DNA from: Bifidobacterium cebidarum
GTDB taxonomy: Bacteria > Actinomycetota > Actinomycetes > Actinomycetales > Bifidobacteriaceae
Length of the DNA stretch: 64,000 nt
NCBI RefSeq assembly: GCF_009193305.1
Contig: NZ_WBVS01000010.1
Span: forward strand, 1-64,000
Reading direction: 5' to 3'
Each line of letters opens with the position of its first letter. Position 1 is the first letter of the stretch. A program made the position numbers and the translations under genes. The notes beneath the pieces are model-generated. The model was not told where the DNA came from, did no database searches, and was given only the letters and a program-made list of their open reading frames with translations. Positions 9,488-17,887 of this stretch are shown here, in pieces.

Positions 9488-9537
9488 AACGCGTGTGGGC
9501 CCGTCGCTCGATAATGAACGGCGGGCCCACACGCGTT
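9488..9537. terminator. perfect 16-bp inverted repeat, probable terminator
   Basis: AACGCGTGTGGGCCCG (9488-9503) is perfectly complementary to 9522-9537 with an 18-base loop. It lies between the binding-protein gene and the convergent LacI gene, so it could stop transcription from the left. A U-run is weak (GGTGTTGTT). Confidence 0.5.
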
Positions 9538-9576
9538 GGTGTTGTTGGCGTTGCCAGACGGAGAAGTCAGACAGAA

Positions 9577-9724
9577 GACTGTAGGATTCCTAACACTGAC
9601 TGTAGGTTTTTGAACACTGACTGTAGGTTTTTCAACGTTTTTTGTCCAAAAACCTACAGTCAACGTTAGGAATCCTACAGTCAGTGTTGAAAGTCCTACA
9701 GCCAGTGTTCAAAACCGTCAGTCG
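9577..9724. repeat. seven-unit 21-nt repeat array, three direct then four inverted (array A)
   Basis: Three copies of a 21-nt unit starting GACTGTAGG occur at 9577, 9598 and 9619. Four reverse-complement copies, progressively diverged, follow at 9648-9661 (partial), 9662-9682, 9683-9703 and 9704-9724. The array can fold into nested hairpins; the innermost stem is GACTGTAGGTTTTT against 9648-9661. It lies between two convergent genes. No Cas gene is present, and the units are contiguous without spacers. Confidence 0.85.
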
Positions 9725-9752
9725 TAGAGATGGCGGTTCTCGTCTTGTGCGC

Positions 9753-10769
9753 TCACTTAACGCGTGACGTCGACGCGCGGACTATAAGATGCGCCGGACA
9801 GATGACGAACGGCTGCTCGATGGGCTTTTCCTCGATAAGGTCGAGCGTCATGTGTGCGGCCTTGCGCGCCATGGCCACCGGATCCTGGCGGATGGTAGTC
9901 AGTCCAATATCATCGGTGTAGAAGCTGTCGTCATAGCCGATCAGCGACACGTCGCCGGGCACGGAGAATCCGTTGCGCTCCAGCTGGAACAGCAGCGGCA
10001 GGGCTATGCCGTCCTCCTGACAGGCGATGGCGGTGGGCATTTCGTCCAGGCTCATCAGCTGTGTGACCACATCGCTGATTTCGTAGCGGCCGTCGGCATT
10101 GACCTTGCAGACGATGACCTGCGGTTCCACACCTTCCTTGCGGCAATGTTCGGTGAAAGCGTCGAATCGACTCTGCACCGAGAAGCTCAGCGAGATCTCA
10201 CGGTCGGTGCTGATATAGGCGATGCGGCGATGTCCGAGATTGATCAGATGGCGTGCGGCCAGCGTGGAGCCCTGCGCGTCGTCGATATTGACCGCGGCGG
10301 TGAATCCGCGGGCCTGTGCCTCGACCGAGTTGATGCCCACAATCGGTACATCTACCGAGGCCAGCTGCGCGATCTCGTTGTTGTCGATGTCGAACGACAC
10401 CACGATGACGGCGTCGGCATTGCGGCGCACGGGCAGCATGTCGAAGAATTCCTTGCGCTCCTCGATGCTGGAGATCTGGAAGATCGAAATATCATAGCCC
10501 TCGGCGTGCAGCACTTCGTTCAGCCCCTCGATGACCGAAGCGGTGAACCATAGGCGGATATGGCCGCTCATCAGCACGGCGATACGCAGCGAACGGCCGG
10601 ACTTGAGCGCCGCTGCGGAGCGTGACAGGGAGAAGTTGAGTTCGCCGGCGATGGCGAGCACGCGCTCGCGGGTTTTGGCCGAGACCAGATCGGGCCTGGT
10701 AAACGAGCGGGAGACGGTGGAGATGGAAACTCCGGCTTTGCGCGCGACGTCTTGAATGCTCGTGGACAT
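9753..10769 (-). CDS. LacI-family transcriptional repressor of the sugar ABC cluster
   Basis: A 338-residue LacI/GalR regulator. The N-terminal helix-turn-helix (STSIQDVARKAGVSISTVSR, residues 2-21) is followed by the hinge and a periplasmic-binding-protein-like effector domain, with motifs SFDIDNNEI, GHRRIAYIS and IGYDDSFYTDDI. The frame extends 74 residues upstream, but the ATG at 10769 is the family start and follows AAGGGG. The gene sits between the binding-protein gene and its permeases, divergent from the permeases. A palindrome at 10862 in the shared promoter region suggests that it represses the cluster and itself. The inducer is presumably the imported sugar. Confidence 0.9.
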   Translation of the reverse strand: MSTSIQDVARKAGVSISTVSRSFTRPDLVSAKTRERVLAIAGELNFSLSRSAAALKSGRSLRIAVLMSGHIRLWFTASVIEGLNEVLHAEGYDISIFQISSIEERKEFFDMLPVRRNADAVIVVSFDIDNNEIAQLASVDVPIVGINSVEAQARGFTAAVNIDDAQGSTLAARHLINLGHRRIAYISTDREISLSFSVQSRFDAFTEHCRKEGVEPQVIVCKVNADGRYEISDVVTQLMSLDEMPTAIACQEDGIALPLLFQLERNGFSVPGDVSLIGYDDSFYTDDIGLTTIRQDPVAMARKAAHMTLDLIEEKPIEQPFVICPAHLIVRASTSRVK

Positions 10770-10861
10770 GTGGGCCCCTTTGCGTAATGCGGCTTGGTGT
10801 GAATCGATGATTTCCAGTGTACATGCGATTGCAATGAGGAGCGAAGATGACAACGATTGTA

Positions 10862-10878
10862 TTACAAACGTTTGCAAT
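10862..10878. promoter_or_regulatory. LacI operator in the divergent lacI/permease region
   Basis: TTACAAACGTTTGCAAT is a near-perfect palindrome centred on ACGT, the standard LacI/GalR site. A partial second site, TGACAACGTTTGACA, lies at 10976-10990 and overlaps the -35 of the permease promoter. Confidence 0.7.
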
Positions 10879-10984
10879 ACTGTGTACTGATGCACAAAAT
10901 GGCGGAAATAAGCCAATTTAAAGATTGAAAAGCAGGCTGTTGGTGATGGTTGATAATGTAAGGAAACGCTGTAAATGACAACGT

Positions 10985-11013
10985 TTGACATGTGGGCGAA
11001 TGGCCTTTACTAT
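10985..11013 (+). promoter_or_regulatory. promoter of the permease operon
   Basis: A consensus -35 TTGACA (10985-10990) and -10 TACTAT (11008-11013) are exactly 17 bases apart. The operator-like AACGTTTGACA overlaps the -35, so the regulator at 9753-10769 could block polymerase directly. The 5' leader to the ATG at 11139 is about 120 bases. Confidence 0.75.
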
Positions 11014-11138
11014 GTTCATAGGCTTGAACAAGGCAAGGGTGCGAAAGTGGTCCTCGTCTCGGTCAACGGGCTGGTATTGAGAAAAGTGCCGCATCGACGC
11101 ACGACGTAGTGCAGCGGGCTCAAGGAGGAGGAAAAGTC

Positions 11139-11993
11139 ATGATTAGCATGGCTGGTAAGGCGATACGCAGATGGTGGGCGCTGTTCGCGCTGCCGACGTT
11201 CGCCGCATTCATCATCGGGTTTTTGGTGCCGTTCATCATGGGCGTGTACCTGAGCTTCTGCGAGTTCACCACGGTGACCGATGGCGAATTTGTAGGGCTG
11301 AAGAACTATACCAAAGCGCTGAAGGATCCGGAATTCCTGCATGCGCTTGGGTTCTCCACCGCGTTCACCATCGTGACCACCATCGTGATTAACGTGGTCG
11401 CATTCGCCATCGCCTACATGCTGACCAAAGCCATCAAGGGCTCCACGCTCTTCCGCTCGGTGTTCTTCATGCCGAACCTCATCGGCGGCATCATTCTGGG
11501 CTACATCTGGCTGCTGCTCCTGAACGGCGTGCTTGCCCACTGGGGCCGTGCCCTGACCTACAAGGCCGCATATGGCTTCTGGGGCTTGGTCATCCTGGTG
11601 TGCTGGCAGCAAATCGGCTACATGATGATCATCTACATCGCCGGCCTGCAGGCGCTGCCGACCGACGTGCTGGAGGCCGCTGCAGTGGACGGCGCGAACG
11701 GCACTCAGACCATGTTCCGCATCATCATCCCGCTGATGATGCCGTCCATCACCGTGTGCTCCTTCCTGACCGTGACCAATGGCTTCAAGCTCTACGATCA
11801 GAACCTCGCTTTGACCAACGGCGCGCCAAGCAACATGTCCGAAGGCTTGGCGTTGAACATCACCCGTACCTTCTACGGCCGCATGGGTTGGGAAGGCGTC
11901 GGCCAGGCAAAGGCCGTGCTGTTCTTCATCCTGGTGGCGATCATCGCACTTATTCAGAACAAGCTCACCACGAGCAAGGAGGTGGCAGCCTGA
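11139..11993 (+). CDS. sugar ABC transporter permease (MalF-type)
   Basis: A 284-residue inner-membrane protein with six predicted helices. It carries the BPD_transp_1 EAA loop (ALPTDVLEAAAVDGANGTQ, about residues 173-191), which contacts the ATPase. It is the first of two permease subunits for the importer fed by the lipoprotein at 8022-9368. The start at 11139 follows a strong AAGGAGGAGG (11122-11131). The stop overlaps the next start (TGATG), which indicates translational coupling. Expression probably follows the promoter at 10985 under LacI control. Confidence 0.92.
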   Translation: MISMAGKAIRRWWALFALPTFAAFIIGFLVPFIMGVYLSFCEFTTVTDGEFVGLKNYTKALKDPEFLHALGFSTAFTIVTTIVINVVAFAIAYMLTKAIKGSTLFRSVFFMPNLIGGIILGYIWLLLLNGVLAHWGRALTYKAAYGFWGLVILVCWQQIGYMMIIYIAGLQALPTDVLEAAAVDGANGTQTMFRIIIPLMMPSITVCSFLTVTNGFKLYDQNLALTNGAPSNMSEGLALNITRTFYGRMGWEGVGQAKAVLFFILVAIIALIQNKLTTSKEVAA

Positions 11994-12835
11994 TGAACGA
12001 GAACAAGCCCGTGAAGCACGGTCCGGTCTGGACTGCGCTGTTCGCCATCGTCTCCCTCTTCTGGATCTTCCCAATCGTTTTGGTGTTGATCAACTCCTTC
12101 AAGCAGAAGGCATATATCTCCAAGAACGCGTTCTCCCTACCGACCGGCAAGGCGTTCGTGGGATTCGAGAACTATACACGCGGTGTCGAGACCACGCAGT
12201 TCTTCGCATCCTTCGGTTGGACCTTGCTGATCACCGTGGGTTCCGTAGTGCTGATTCTGGTGTGCACCTCGATGTGCGCATGGTGGATCGTACGTGTGAA
12301 CAACTGGGCCGCCAAGCTGCTCTACACCCTGTTCCTGTTCAACATGATCGTGCCGTTCCAGATGGTGATGTTCACCCTCTCCAAGATCGCCGACATGCTG
12401 AAGCTCAACACCCCGTGGGGCCTGTGCGTCGTCTACCTCGGCTTTGGCGCCGGTTTGGCTGTGTTCATCTTCACCGGTGTGATCAAGGGCATCCCGGCCG
12501 AACTTGAGGAATCCGCCATGATCGATGGCGCTTCCGTGCCACGTATCTTCTTCCAGATCGTGGTGCCGATTATGAAGCCGTCGATCGTATCCGTGGCCAT
12601 CCTCGAAGCCATGTGGATCTGGAACGACTACCTGCTGCCATATCTGACCCTCGACCTCGGCAAGTACAAGACCATCTCCGTGGCCGTGCAGTACCTGAAG
12701 GGCGGCTACGGCTCCGTGGATATGGGCGCCATGATGGCCTGCCTGGTGCTCGCCATCATCCCGATCATCGTCTTCTACCTCGTCTGCCAAAAGTACATCG
12801 TGAGCGGGGTTATGGCGGGCGCGGTCAAGGGCTGA
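11993..12835 (+). CDS. sugar ABC transporter permease (MalG-type)
   Basis: A 280-residue carbohydrate permease of the MalG/AraQ group with six membrane helices and the EAA loop (GIPAELEESAMIDGASVPRIF, about residues 168-188). It starts inside the stop codon of the first permease (TGATG). The two together should form the membrane channel of the importer. The operon ends with a good terminator at 12944. The ATPase is missing from the locus and is presumably encoded elsewhere. Confidence 0.92.
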   Translation: MNENKPVKHGPVWTALFAIVSLFWIFPIVLVLINSFKQKAYISKNAFSLPTGKAFVGFENYTRGVETTQFFASFGWTLLITVGSVVLILVCTSMCAWWIVRVNNWAAKLLYTLFLFNMIVPFQMVMFTLSKIADMLKLNTPWGLCVVYLGFGAGLAVFIFTGVIKGIPAELEESAMIDGASVPRIFFQIVVPIMKPSIVSVAILEAMWIWNDYLLPYLTLDLGKYKTISVAVQYLKGGYGSVDMGAMMACLVLAIIPIIVFYLVCQKYIVSGVMAGAVKG

Positions 12836-12943
12836 GCAAGGGCGGTAGCCGAGCGAAGGTAATGTTGAGCCTCGCCGTAGGTGAGTCCGTAATTGCAGGA
12901 CTGGCGCCGTAAAGGTATGGCGACTGGCGTTAAGTAAAAGTGC

Positions 12944-12977
12944 GAAGTCCCTCGGTAATCCCCGAGGGACTTCTTAT
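12944..12977 (+). terminator. terminator of the permease operon
   Basis: GAAGTCCCTCGG (12944-12955) pairs with CCGAGGGACTTC (12962-12973), followed by TTATTG. It stands about 110 bases after the second permease gene. Confidence 0.75.
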
Positions 12978-13025
12978 TGTCCCGTATAGGAGACGAGCCG
13001 TCTCGCTCTCATTTCGCATTGTCTG

Positions 13026-13196
13026 GCGCAAGGAATTCGGGTAAAGAGAGGCATCGGCCCAAATTTCTTGCACTGGGGACTCGTAAATGCAAGGAATTCG
13101 GGAGAACAAGGTTTCTTTCCCGAATTCCTTGCAGTGAGCAGCAGTCAGTGCAAGAAATTCGGGTGTAAGCCGATAGTTTCCGGAATTTCTTGCGCG
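13026..13196. repeat. six-unit alternating repeat array (array B)
   Basis: Six copies of a core TGCAAGRAATTCGGG occur in strictly alternating orientation: plus at 13026, 13088 and 13149; minus at 13058, 13119 and 13180. Adjacent units can pair into three hairpins. The same core forms array E at 53915-53965, 40 kb away. The array fills the gap between the permease operon and the DUF624 gene. Confidence 0.85.
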
Positions 13197-13272
13197 TTGA
13201 TGATGCAGCGCTGGCGTGTAGCGTCATAATGCAAAAAGGTACGTATCTCATAACGGCCACAAGGAGGCTCAG

Positions 13273-13875
13273 ATGAACTGGCTTGCGCCTGACTCCAAAT
13301 TCATGCGTGCGTGGGGCAATCTGGTTGATGGCGTGCTCATCAATCTCCTGATGCTGATTACCTCCATCCCGGTTGTCACCATTGGCGCGGCGCTCGCCGC
13401 CGGGCAGGATGCAGGTCGTAAAGCGTTGGAAGGCGAAGGCAAAGGCGTTGCCGTCAATTACTGCAAAGCGTTCAAATCGAACTTTACCAAGGCCACGGTG
13501 CTATGGCTGCCGTTTCTTGTGATGCTTATCGGCCTTGCCTATTCGTGGGTCGTATTGCAGATCACACCGCTACTGATTCCCAAATTCGCGCTGAGCATCC
13601 TATGGATTATCGGTTTTGAATGGGTGTTCGCACTTCAAGCCCGATTCGAAAACACTGTGGGCGGCACGTTGAAGAATGCGTTTATTTTCGGTATCTCCCA
13701 TATCATCGCCACGCTGATTCTTGTGTCGATAGACGCGATATTCGTGGCGTTGCTTATCGCCAGCTGGTTCTATATGCCTGGCGGACTGTTCCTGCTGGTG
13801 GTGCTGGGCTACGGTTCAATGCTGATGATTCATGTGCCCATCACCGAACGCGTGTTCAAGCCGTATCTGCGGTAA
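13273..13875 (+). CDS. YesL/DUF624 family membrane protein
   Basis: A 200-residue membrane protein starting NWLAPDSKFMRAWGNLVDGV, the typical start of the YesL/DUF624 family, with about five hydrophobic helices. Family members are usually encoded next to carbohydrate ABC importers and two-component or LacI regulators, but their biochemical role is unknown. A strong AAGGAGG lies eight bases before the ATG. The gene follows the sugar importer operon but is separated from it by a terminator and array B, so it may be transcribed independently. Confidence 0.85.
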   Translation: MNWLAPDSKFMRAWGNLVDGVLINLLMLITSIPVVTIGAALAAGQDAGRKALEGEGKGVAVNYCKAFKSNFTKATVLWLPFLVMLIGLAYSWVVLQITPLLIPKFALSILWIIGFEWVFALQARFENTVGGTLKNAFIFGISHIIATLILVSIDAIFVALLIASWFYMPGGLFLLVVLGYGSMLMIHVPITERVFKPYLR

Positions 13876-13882
13876 GCCTTCT

Positions 13883-13986
13883 CGTTACCTTTTCACGAAA
13901 TAAGGTCGTACTTCGTGAAAAGGTAACGTTCACTGCCACTCAGTGTGACTTTTTCACGAAGTACAGCCTTATCCAGGAAAAGTAAC
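13883..13986. repeat. inverted-repeat array at convergent gene ends (array C)
   Basis: CGTTACCTTTTCACGAA (13883-13899) pairs perfectly with 13912-13928. A third related unit (TTTTTCACGAAGTA, from 13950) can alternatively pair with the 13900-13921 segment, and a GGAAAAGTAACG remnant follows. It separates the convergent DUF624 and amino-acid permease genes and may act as a bidirectional terminator. Confidence 0.75.
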
Positions 13987-13997
13987 GCGTTGAGCCG

Positions 13998-15476
13998 TTA
14001 CTTCTTAGCCTGCGTCAGCTGATAGGCCACGAACAGGATGGCCAACCAAATCACGCCGGCGATCACAGCCACACGGTAGCTGGCGGAGAAGCACATCAGC
14101 ACTACTACCAGCGCCAGGAACGCCAACACCACCCACGGGGTCACCTTGGCGAACGGCAGCTTGAAATGAATGGCGTCCAATGCCTGCTGTCCGGAAAGAC
14201 CGGCCAGAGCGGAATCTTCGGGAGAGTCTCCGGCCGCAACCACCTTGCGGAACTTCATTTCGGTGAACATGATCATCGTCCAGTTGATAATGCCGGCGAT
14301 GGTAGCAATTGACATCAAATAATTGAACGCGAACTCAGGCCAGACGAACACCACGACCACGGCAATAGCGGTGATCACGGCGGAAGTCAGCACGCCAGAG
14401 ACCGGCACGCCCTTGGAGTTCAAGCGGCCCAGATACGCCGGAGCATTGCCCTGCTTGGCCAGCGAATACAACATGCGGGAGTTGGCATACAGGCCGGAAT
14501 TGTAGACGCTCATCACAGCGGTGAGGCACACGAAGTTCAGAATGCCGGCGGCTGCGTGAATGCCCACGGAGTCGAAGATCTGCACGAACGGGCTGGACTC
14601 GCCGTCGATGGTGTTCCACGGCACCACGGCCATGATTACGCCCAGAGCACCGATGTAGAAGACGAGGATTCGCCAGATGATGTCATTGGTGGCGCGCGGA
14701 ATCGTGGTGCGCGGGTCCTCGGTCTCGCCTGCGGTGATGCCGATGAGCTCGGTGCCGCCGAAGCTGAACATCACCACGACCAGAGCCATCAGCAGACCGG
14801 TCCAGGAGCCGTCGGAAGCGCGGCCCATCAAACCGTTCGGGAAGAAGCCGCCGCCTACGGTGAACCAATTGGCGAAGCTGGCCTTGATGCCGGAAGCGGT
14901 AGGCAGTGCGAACACAATCACAGCCAAACCGCCGATAATCATCGCAATCACAGCAACGATTTTGATGATGGCGAACCAGAACTCAAATTCACCGAACTTG
15001 GAGACGCCCAACAGGTTCGCGGCGGTGATGAGCACGAGGAACACGGCTGCCGACACCCACGTCGGAATAGCCGGGAACCAGTAATTCACAAAGCTGCCCA
15101 CCACCGCGAGCTCCACCATGGAAACCAGGATGTAGTTGAACCAGTAGTTCCAGCCAGAGATGAAGCCGGCACGCTTGGACCAGTAGCGGGTGGCGTAGTA
15201 GCTGAAAGCGCCGGCCTTCGGGTCCTCCACGGACATTTCGGAAAGTGCGCGCACGATCATGAAGATTGCGAGACCGCCGATTAGGTAGGCCAGCAGGATG
15301 GACGGTCCAGCCAGTGCGATGGATTCGCTGGATCCATAGAACAGGCCCGTGCCGATTGCGCCGCCGAGGGCAATCAGCTGAATATGGCGGTTTTTCAAGG
15401 ATTTGCGCAACGTGGCCGGCACTGGCACATCGTCGGTTTCGCGCGGCTTGGTGCTGGGCGCTTCATTCGTACTCAT
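13998..15476 (-). CDS. APC-superfamily amino-acid permease
   Basis: A 492-residue transporter with twelve predicted membrane helices. The N-terminal block LKNRHIQLIALGGAIGTGLFYG (about residues 26-47) is the signature of the amino-acid/polyamine/organocation family. The later FGGTELIGITAGETEDPR block (about 234-251) is typical of the proton-coupled AAT group (ProY, CycA, GabP relatives). It should import an amino acid with protons; which one cannot be told. It is divergent from another APC permease at 15788, with a shared promoter region that contains a perfect palindrome. Confidence 0.9.
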   Translation of the reverse strand: MSTNEAPSTKPRETDDVPVPATLRKSLKNRHIQLIALGGAIGTGLFYGSSESIALAGPSILLAYLIGGLAIFMIVRALSEMSVEDPKAGAFSYYATRYWSKRAGFISGWNYWFNYILVSMVELAVVGSFVNYWFPAIPTWVSAAVFLVLITAANLLGVSKFGEFEFWFAIIKIVAVIAMIIGGLAVIVFALPTASGIKASFANWFTVGGGFFPNGLMGRASDGSWTGLLMALVVVMFSFGGTELIGITAGETEDPRTTIPRATNDIIWRILVFYIGALGVIMAVVPWNTIDGESSPFVQIFDSVGIHAAAGILNFVCLTAVMSVYNSGLYANSRMLYSLAKQGNAPAYLGRLNSKGVPVSGVLTSAVITAIAVVVVFVWPEFAFNYLMSIATIAGIINWTMIMFTEMKFRKVVAAGDSPEDSALAGLSGQQALDAIHFKLPFAKVTPWVVLAFLALVVVLMCFSASYRVAVIAGVIWLAILFVAYQLTQAKK

Positions 15477-15620
15477 GATGATTCTCTGTTTCTCTCAGTT
15501 CTCATATTCGCGTACTCGGTTGTTACGCCAAAATACACAATGCGGGCCATTGTAAGCCGGTTTGATTACGATTGCGCGCCATCACAGTTCGTTGTGGACA
15601 ACGGAGACGTTGTTGATGCC

Positions 15621-15656
15621 AAAAGTTCAATTTGCGAAGTTGGAAATTGAACTTTT
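15621..15656. promoter_or_regulatory. perfect AT-rich palindrome between divergent amino-acid permeases
   Basis: AAAAGTTCAATTT (15621-15633) is perfectly complementary to 15644-15656 with a 10-base centre. It lies in the 311-base region shared by two divergent transporter genes. It could be an operator, or a hairpin with a short U-tail acting on the rightward transcript. The rest of the region shows no clear gene. Confidence 0.5.
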
Positions 15657-15787
15657 TATGAATCGCCGATAAGTGTCAATATCGCTGTTTGAACTCGTGT
15701 ATCGCCTGAGTAAACAGCCTGGTGCTACAGTTTGAACTTGCATTGAACAAGCGGGCGAGGCCGTAGGGCCAGACGCCAGGAAGAGAA

Positions 15788-17341
15788 ATGAACGGCATGG
15801 TCGAATCGAAAACAGCCGCCAGCAGCGGTAGTACTAGCGCGGCAAACGCTCCGGGCAGCGGTTCTGGTGAGCTCAAGTCTGTGGAGAGCTTGGACCACAA
15901 CAATGAGATGGCTCGTGGCCTGAACAATCGCCACGTACAATTCATCGCCATCGGCGGCACCATCGGCACAGGCCTGTTCCTGGGTTCCGGCAAGTCCATC
16001 GCATTGACCGGCCCGAGCATCGTGTTCGTGTACATCGGCGTGGGCATCATCATGTTCCTGCTGATGCGAGCCATCGGCGAACTCATGTACCGCGACCCCA
16101 GCCAGCACACGTTTATCAACTTCATCACCCGCTACCTCGGCAACGGGTGGGGCAAGTTCGCCGGCTGGTCGTACTGGATCGTGCTCGTACTCATCGGCAT
16201 GAGCGAGATCACGGCTGTCTCCACGTATTTCATCACATTCTTCGACACGTTCGGTATGGACCTCAGCCATTGGAAATGGCTGATCGAGTTATGCTTCCTT
16301 GCGGCTCTTGTGACCATCAACCTCATTGCCGTCAAAGCGTTCGGTGAGGCGGAATTCTGGTTCTCGATGATCAAGATCACACTGATTTGCGCGATGATCG
16401 CCACCGCCGTGGTGATGGTGGTGATTGGCTACCATTACGATGCCGTGCAAATCACCGGGCAGGATGGCGTCTCGCCCGCGGGCCATGCCGGAATCGACAA
16501 CATCACCAATAACTTCTCGATCGCACCGAACGGCTGGCTGAGCTTCCTGATGAGCTTCCAGATGGTGTTCTACGCCTACGAAATGATCGAATTCGTGGGC
16601 GTGACCGTCTCCGAGACGCAGAACCCACGCAAGGTTTTGCCGAAGGCCGTGAACGAGATCATCATCCGCGTGCTCATCTTCTATGTGGGTGCATTGCTGG
16701 CCATTATGGCGATCGTGCCGTGGACCACGTTCAAGCCGAACAAGGACGGCTCCTTCGCGTCCCCGTTCATCATGGTGTTCCAGTACGCCGGCCTGAAGTG
16801 GGCTGCCGCGCTCGTGTTCTTCGTGGTGATCACCGCGGCGTCGTCCGCTTTGAACTCGCTGCTCTACTCCGCCGGCCGCCACCTGTACCAGCTGGCCGCC
16901 GACTCCGAATCGCCGACGTTCCAGAAGATCGGCGTGGTCTCCAAGCGCCAGGTTCCGGCCCGCGCGATTTTGGTGTCCGCCGCACTGATTCTGCTGTCTC
17001 CGGTGATTAATTCGATTCCTGGCATCTCCAGTGCGTTCGTGCTGTTCGCTTCCGCCTCCAGCGCGGTGATCGTGTTCATTTACGTGCTCACGATGGTGGC
17101 GCACCGCAAGTACCGTCGCTCCGCCGACTTCATTGCCGACGGTTTCGTGATGCCGGTGTGGAAGGTGCTCAATACTCTGGCGATTGTGTTCTTCGTATTC
17201 GTCTACTGCACGCTGTTCCTCGCGGACGATACGCGTGGCTCCGCCATTGCCGGCCTGATTTGGCTGGCGGTGTTTGGCGGCTACTGCCTGCTGCATGACC
17301 GCTTCCAGAACCGCGATTTGAAGGAAGCGCTGGGCCGATAG
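15788..17341 (+). CDS. APC-superfamily amino-acid permease (LysP/CycA-like)
   Basis: A 517-residue permease with a 45-residue Ser/Ala/Gly-rich N-terminal extension before the LNNRHVQFIAIGGTIGTGLF signature. It has twelve predicted helices and the YAYEMIEFVGVTVSETQNPR block of the AAT family. It is distinct in sequence from the divergent neighbour, so the two probably carry different amino acids. The start at 15788 follows AGGAAG; an in-frame ATG nine bases later is also possible. The gene ends with a strong terminator at 17389. Confidence 0.9.
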   Translation: MNGMVESKTAASSGSTSAANAPGSGSGELKSVESLDHNNEMARGLNNRHVQFIAIGGTIGTGLFLGSGKSIALTGPSIVFVYIGVGIIMFLLMRAIGELMYRDPSQHTFINFITRYLGNGWGKFAGWSYWIVLVLIGMSEITAVSTYFITFFDTFGMDLSHWKWLIELCFLAALVTINLIAVKAFGEAEFWFSMIKITLICAMIATAVVMVVIGYHYDAVQITGQDGVSPAGHAGIDNITNNFSIAPNGWLSFLMSFQMVFYAYEMIEFVGVTVSETQNPRKVLPKAVNEIIIRVLIFYVGALLAIMAIVPWTTFKPNKDGSFASPFIMVFQYAGLKWAAALVFFVVITAASSALNSLLYSAGRHLYQLAADSESPTFQKIGVVSKRQVPARAILVSAALILLSPVINSIPGISSAFVLFASASSAVIVFIYVLTMVAHRKYRRSADFIADGFVMPVWKVLNTLAIVFFVFVYCTLFLADDTRGSAIAGLIWLAVFGGYCLLHDRFQNRDLKEALGR

Positions 17342-17388
17342 ACGTAACCGATCTGAACGGCTCGCTGAGCATAGCGTTGCATACATAA

Positions 17389-17425
17389 AAAATCGACCTC
17401 ACGTTCATTCGTGGGGTCGATTTTG
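17389..17425 (+). terminator. terminator of amino-acid permease gene
   Basis: AAAATCGACCTCAC (17389-17402) pairs with GTGGGGTCGATTTT (17411-17424) with one G-U pair. The arms themselves supply A and T runs, so it can work in both directions. Confidence 0.85.
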
Positions 17426-17770
17426 TTATGGTTATGCGATTATTCAGCTATGTACCGGACGTGCGCTGATTGCTGCGTAATTCAATGCGCCATGCACCAG
17501 TGCAGATGTGAAATGCATATTGCACATGCCCGCTTCTTCTGCCTCATGTGTACATCCCGCTATGCTGCAGAGCAGCACCTTATGAGTACGATTCATCATG
17601 TTCCCCCTTCATTGGAGATGGCTTCAGCGCCATCGTGTAGCTTTCAGCATAGACGTAATTCGTTACAAACGCTAGAAAATAAGGCGTTTCTGCTCTGAGT
17701 GCATGGTTGTTGCTGCCGATGATTCATATGCGTATATGCGGCGATGGCGATGAAGCGATACCCGGGCTAT
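17426..17770. other. intergenic stretch with no supported gene
   Basis: This part is less GC-rich than its surroundings. One open frame of 95 codons crosses it, but its composition (many Cys, Met and His) and lack of a ribosome binding site argue against coding. I see no repeat array or RNA structure beyond short stems. Confidence 0.5.
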
Positions 17771-17771
17771 G

Positions 17772-17785
17772 AGGAAAGTTTTCCT
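17772..17785. promoter_or_regulatory. operator of the GH36-GH39 locus, site 1
   Basis: AGGAAAGTTTTCCT has perfect AGGAAA/TTTCCT arms and is the reverse complement of the core of site 2 at 21042-21057. It lies about 100 bases before the GH36 start. This links GH36 to the LacI regulator encoded at 20018-21031. Confidence 0.75.
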
Positions 17786-17796
17786 ACCAGTGGTAG
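17784..17796. promoter_or_regulatory. second palindrome abutting the GH36 operator
   Basis: CTACCAGTGGTAG is a perfect 13-bp palindrome that shares its first two bases with site 1. It may bind a second regulator, or it may be coincidental. Confidence 0.4.
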
Positions 17797-17887
17797 AAAT
17801 GATTGCGTCCGCGGTTGGGCGGATAGCCTGTGTGCATGTGAGGTGTGCAATGTCAATGCGCGATAATCAACCGACAACAGGAGCACA

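Noticed and set aside
9577..9724. CRISPR array
   Set aside because: Units are contiguous, lack unique spacers of constant length, and switch orientation in the middle; no cas genes are present.
17411..17698. 95-codon open frame after the amino-acid permease
   Set aside because: It starts inside the terminator, is rich in Cys, His and Met, and has no ribosome binding site.
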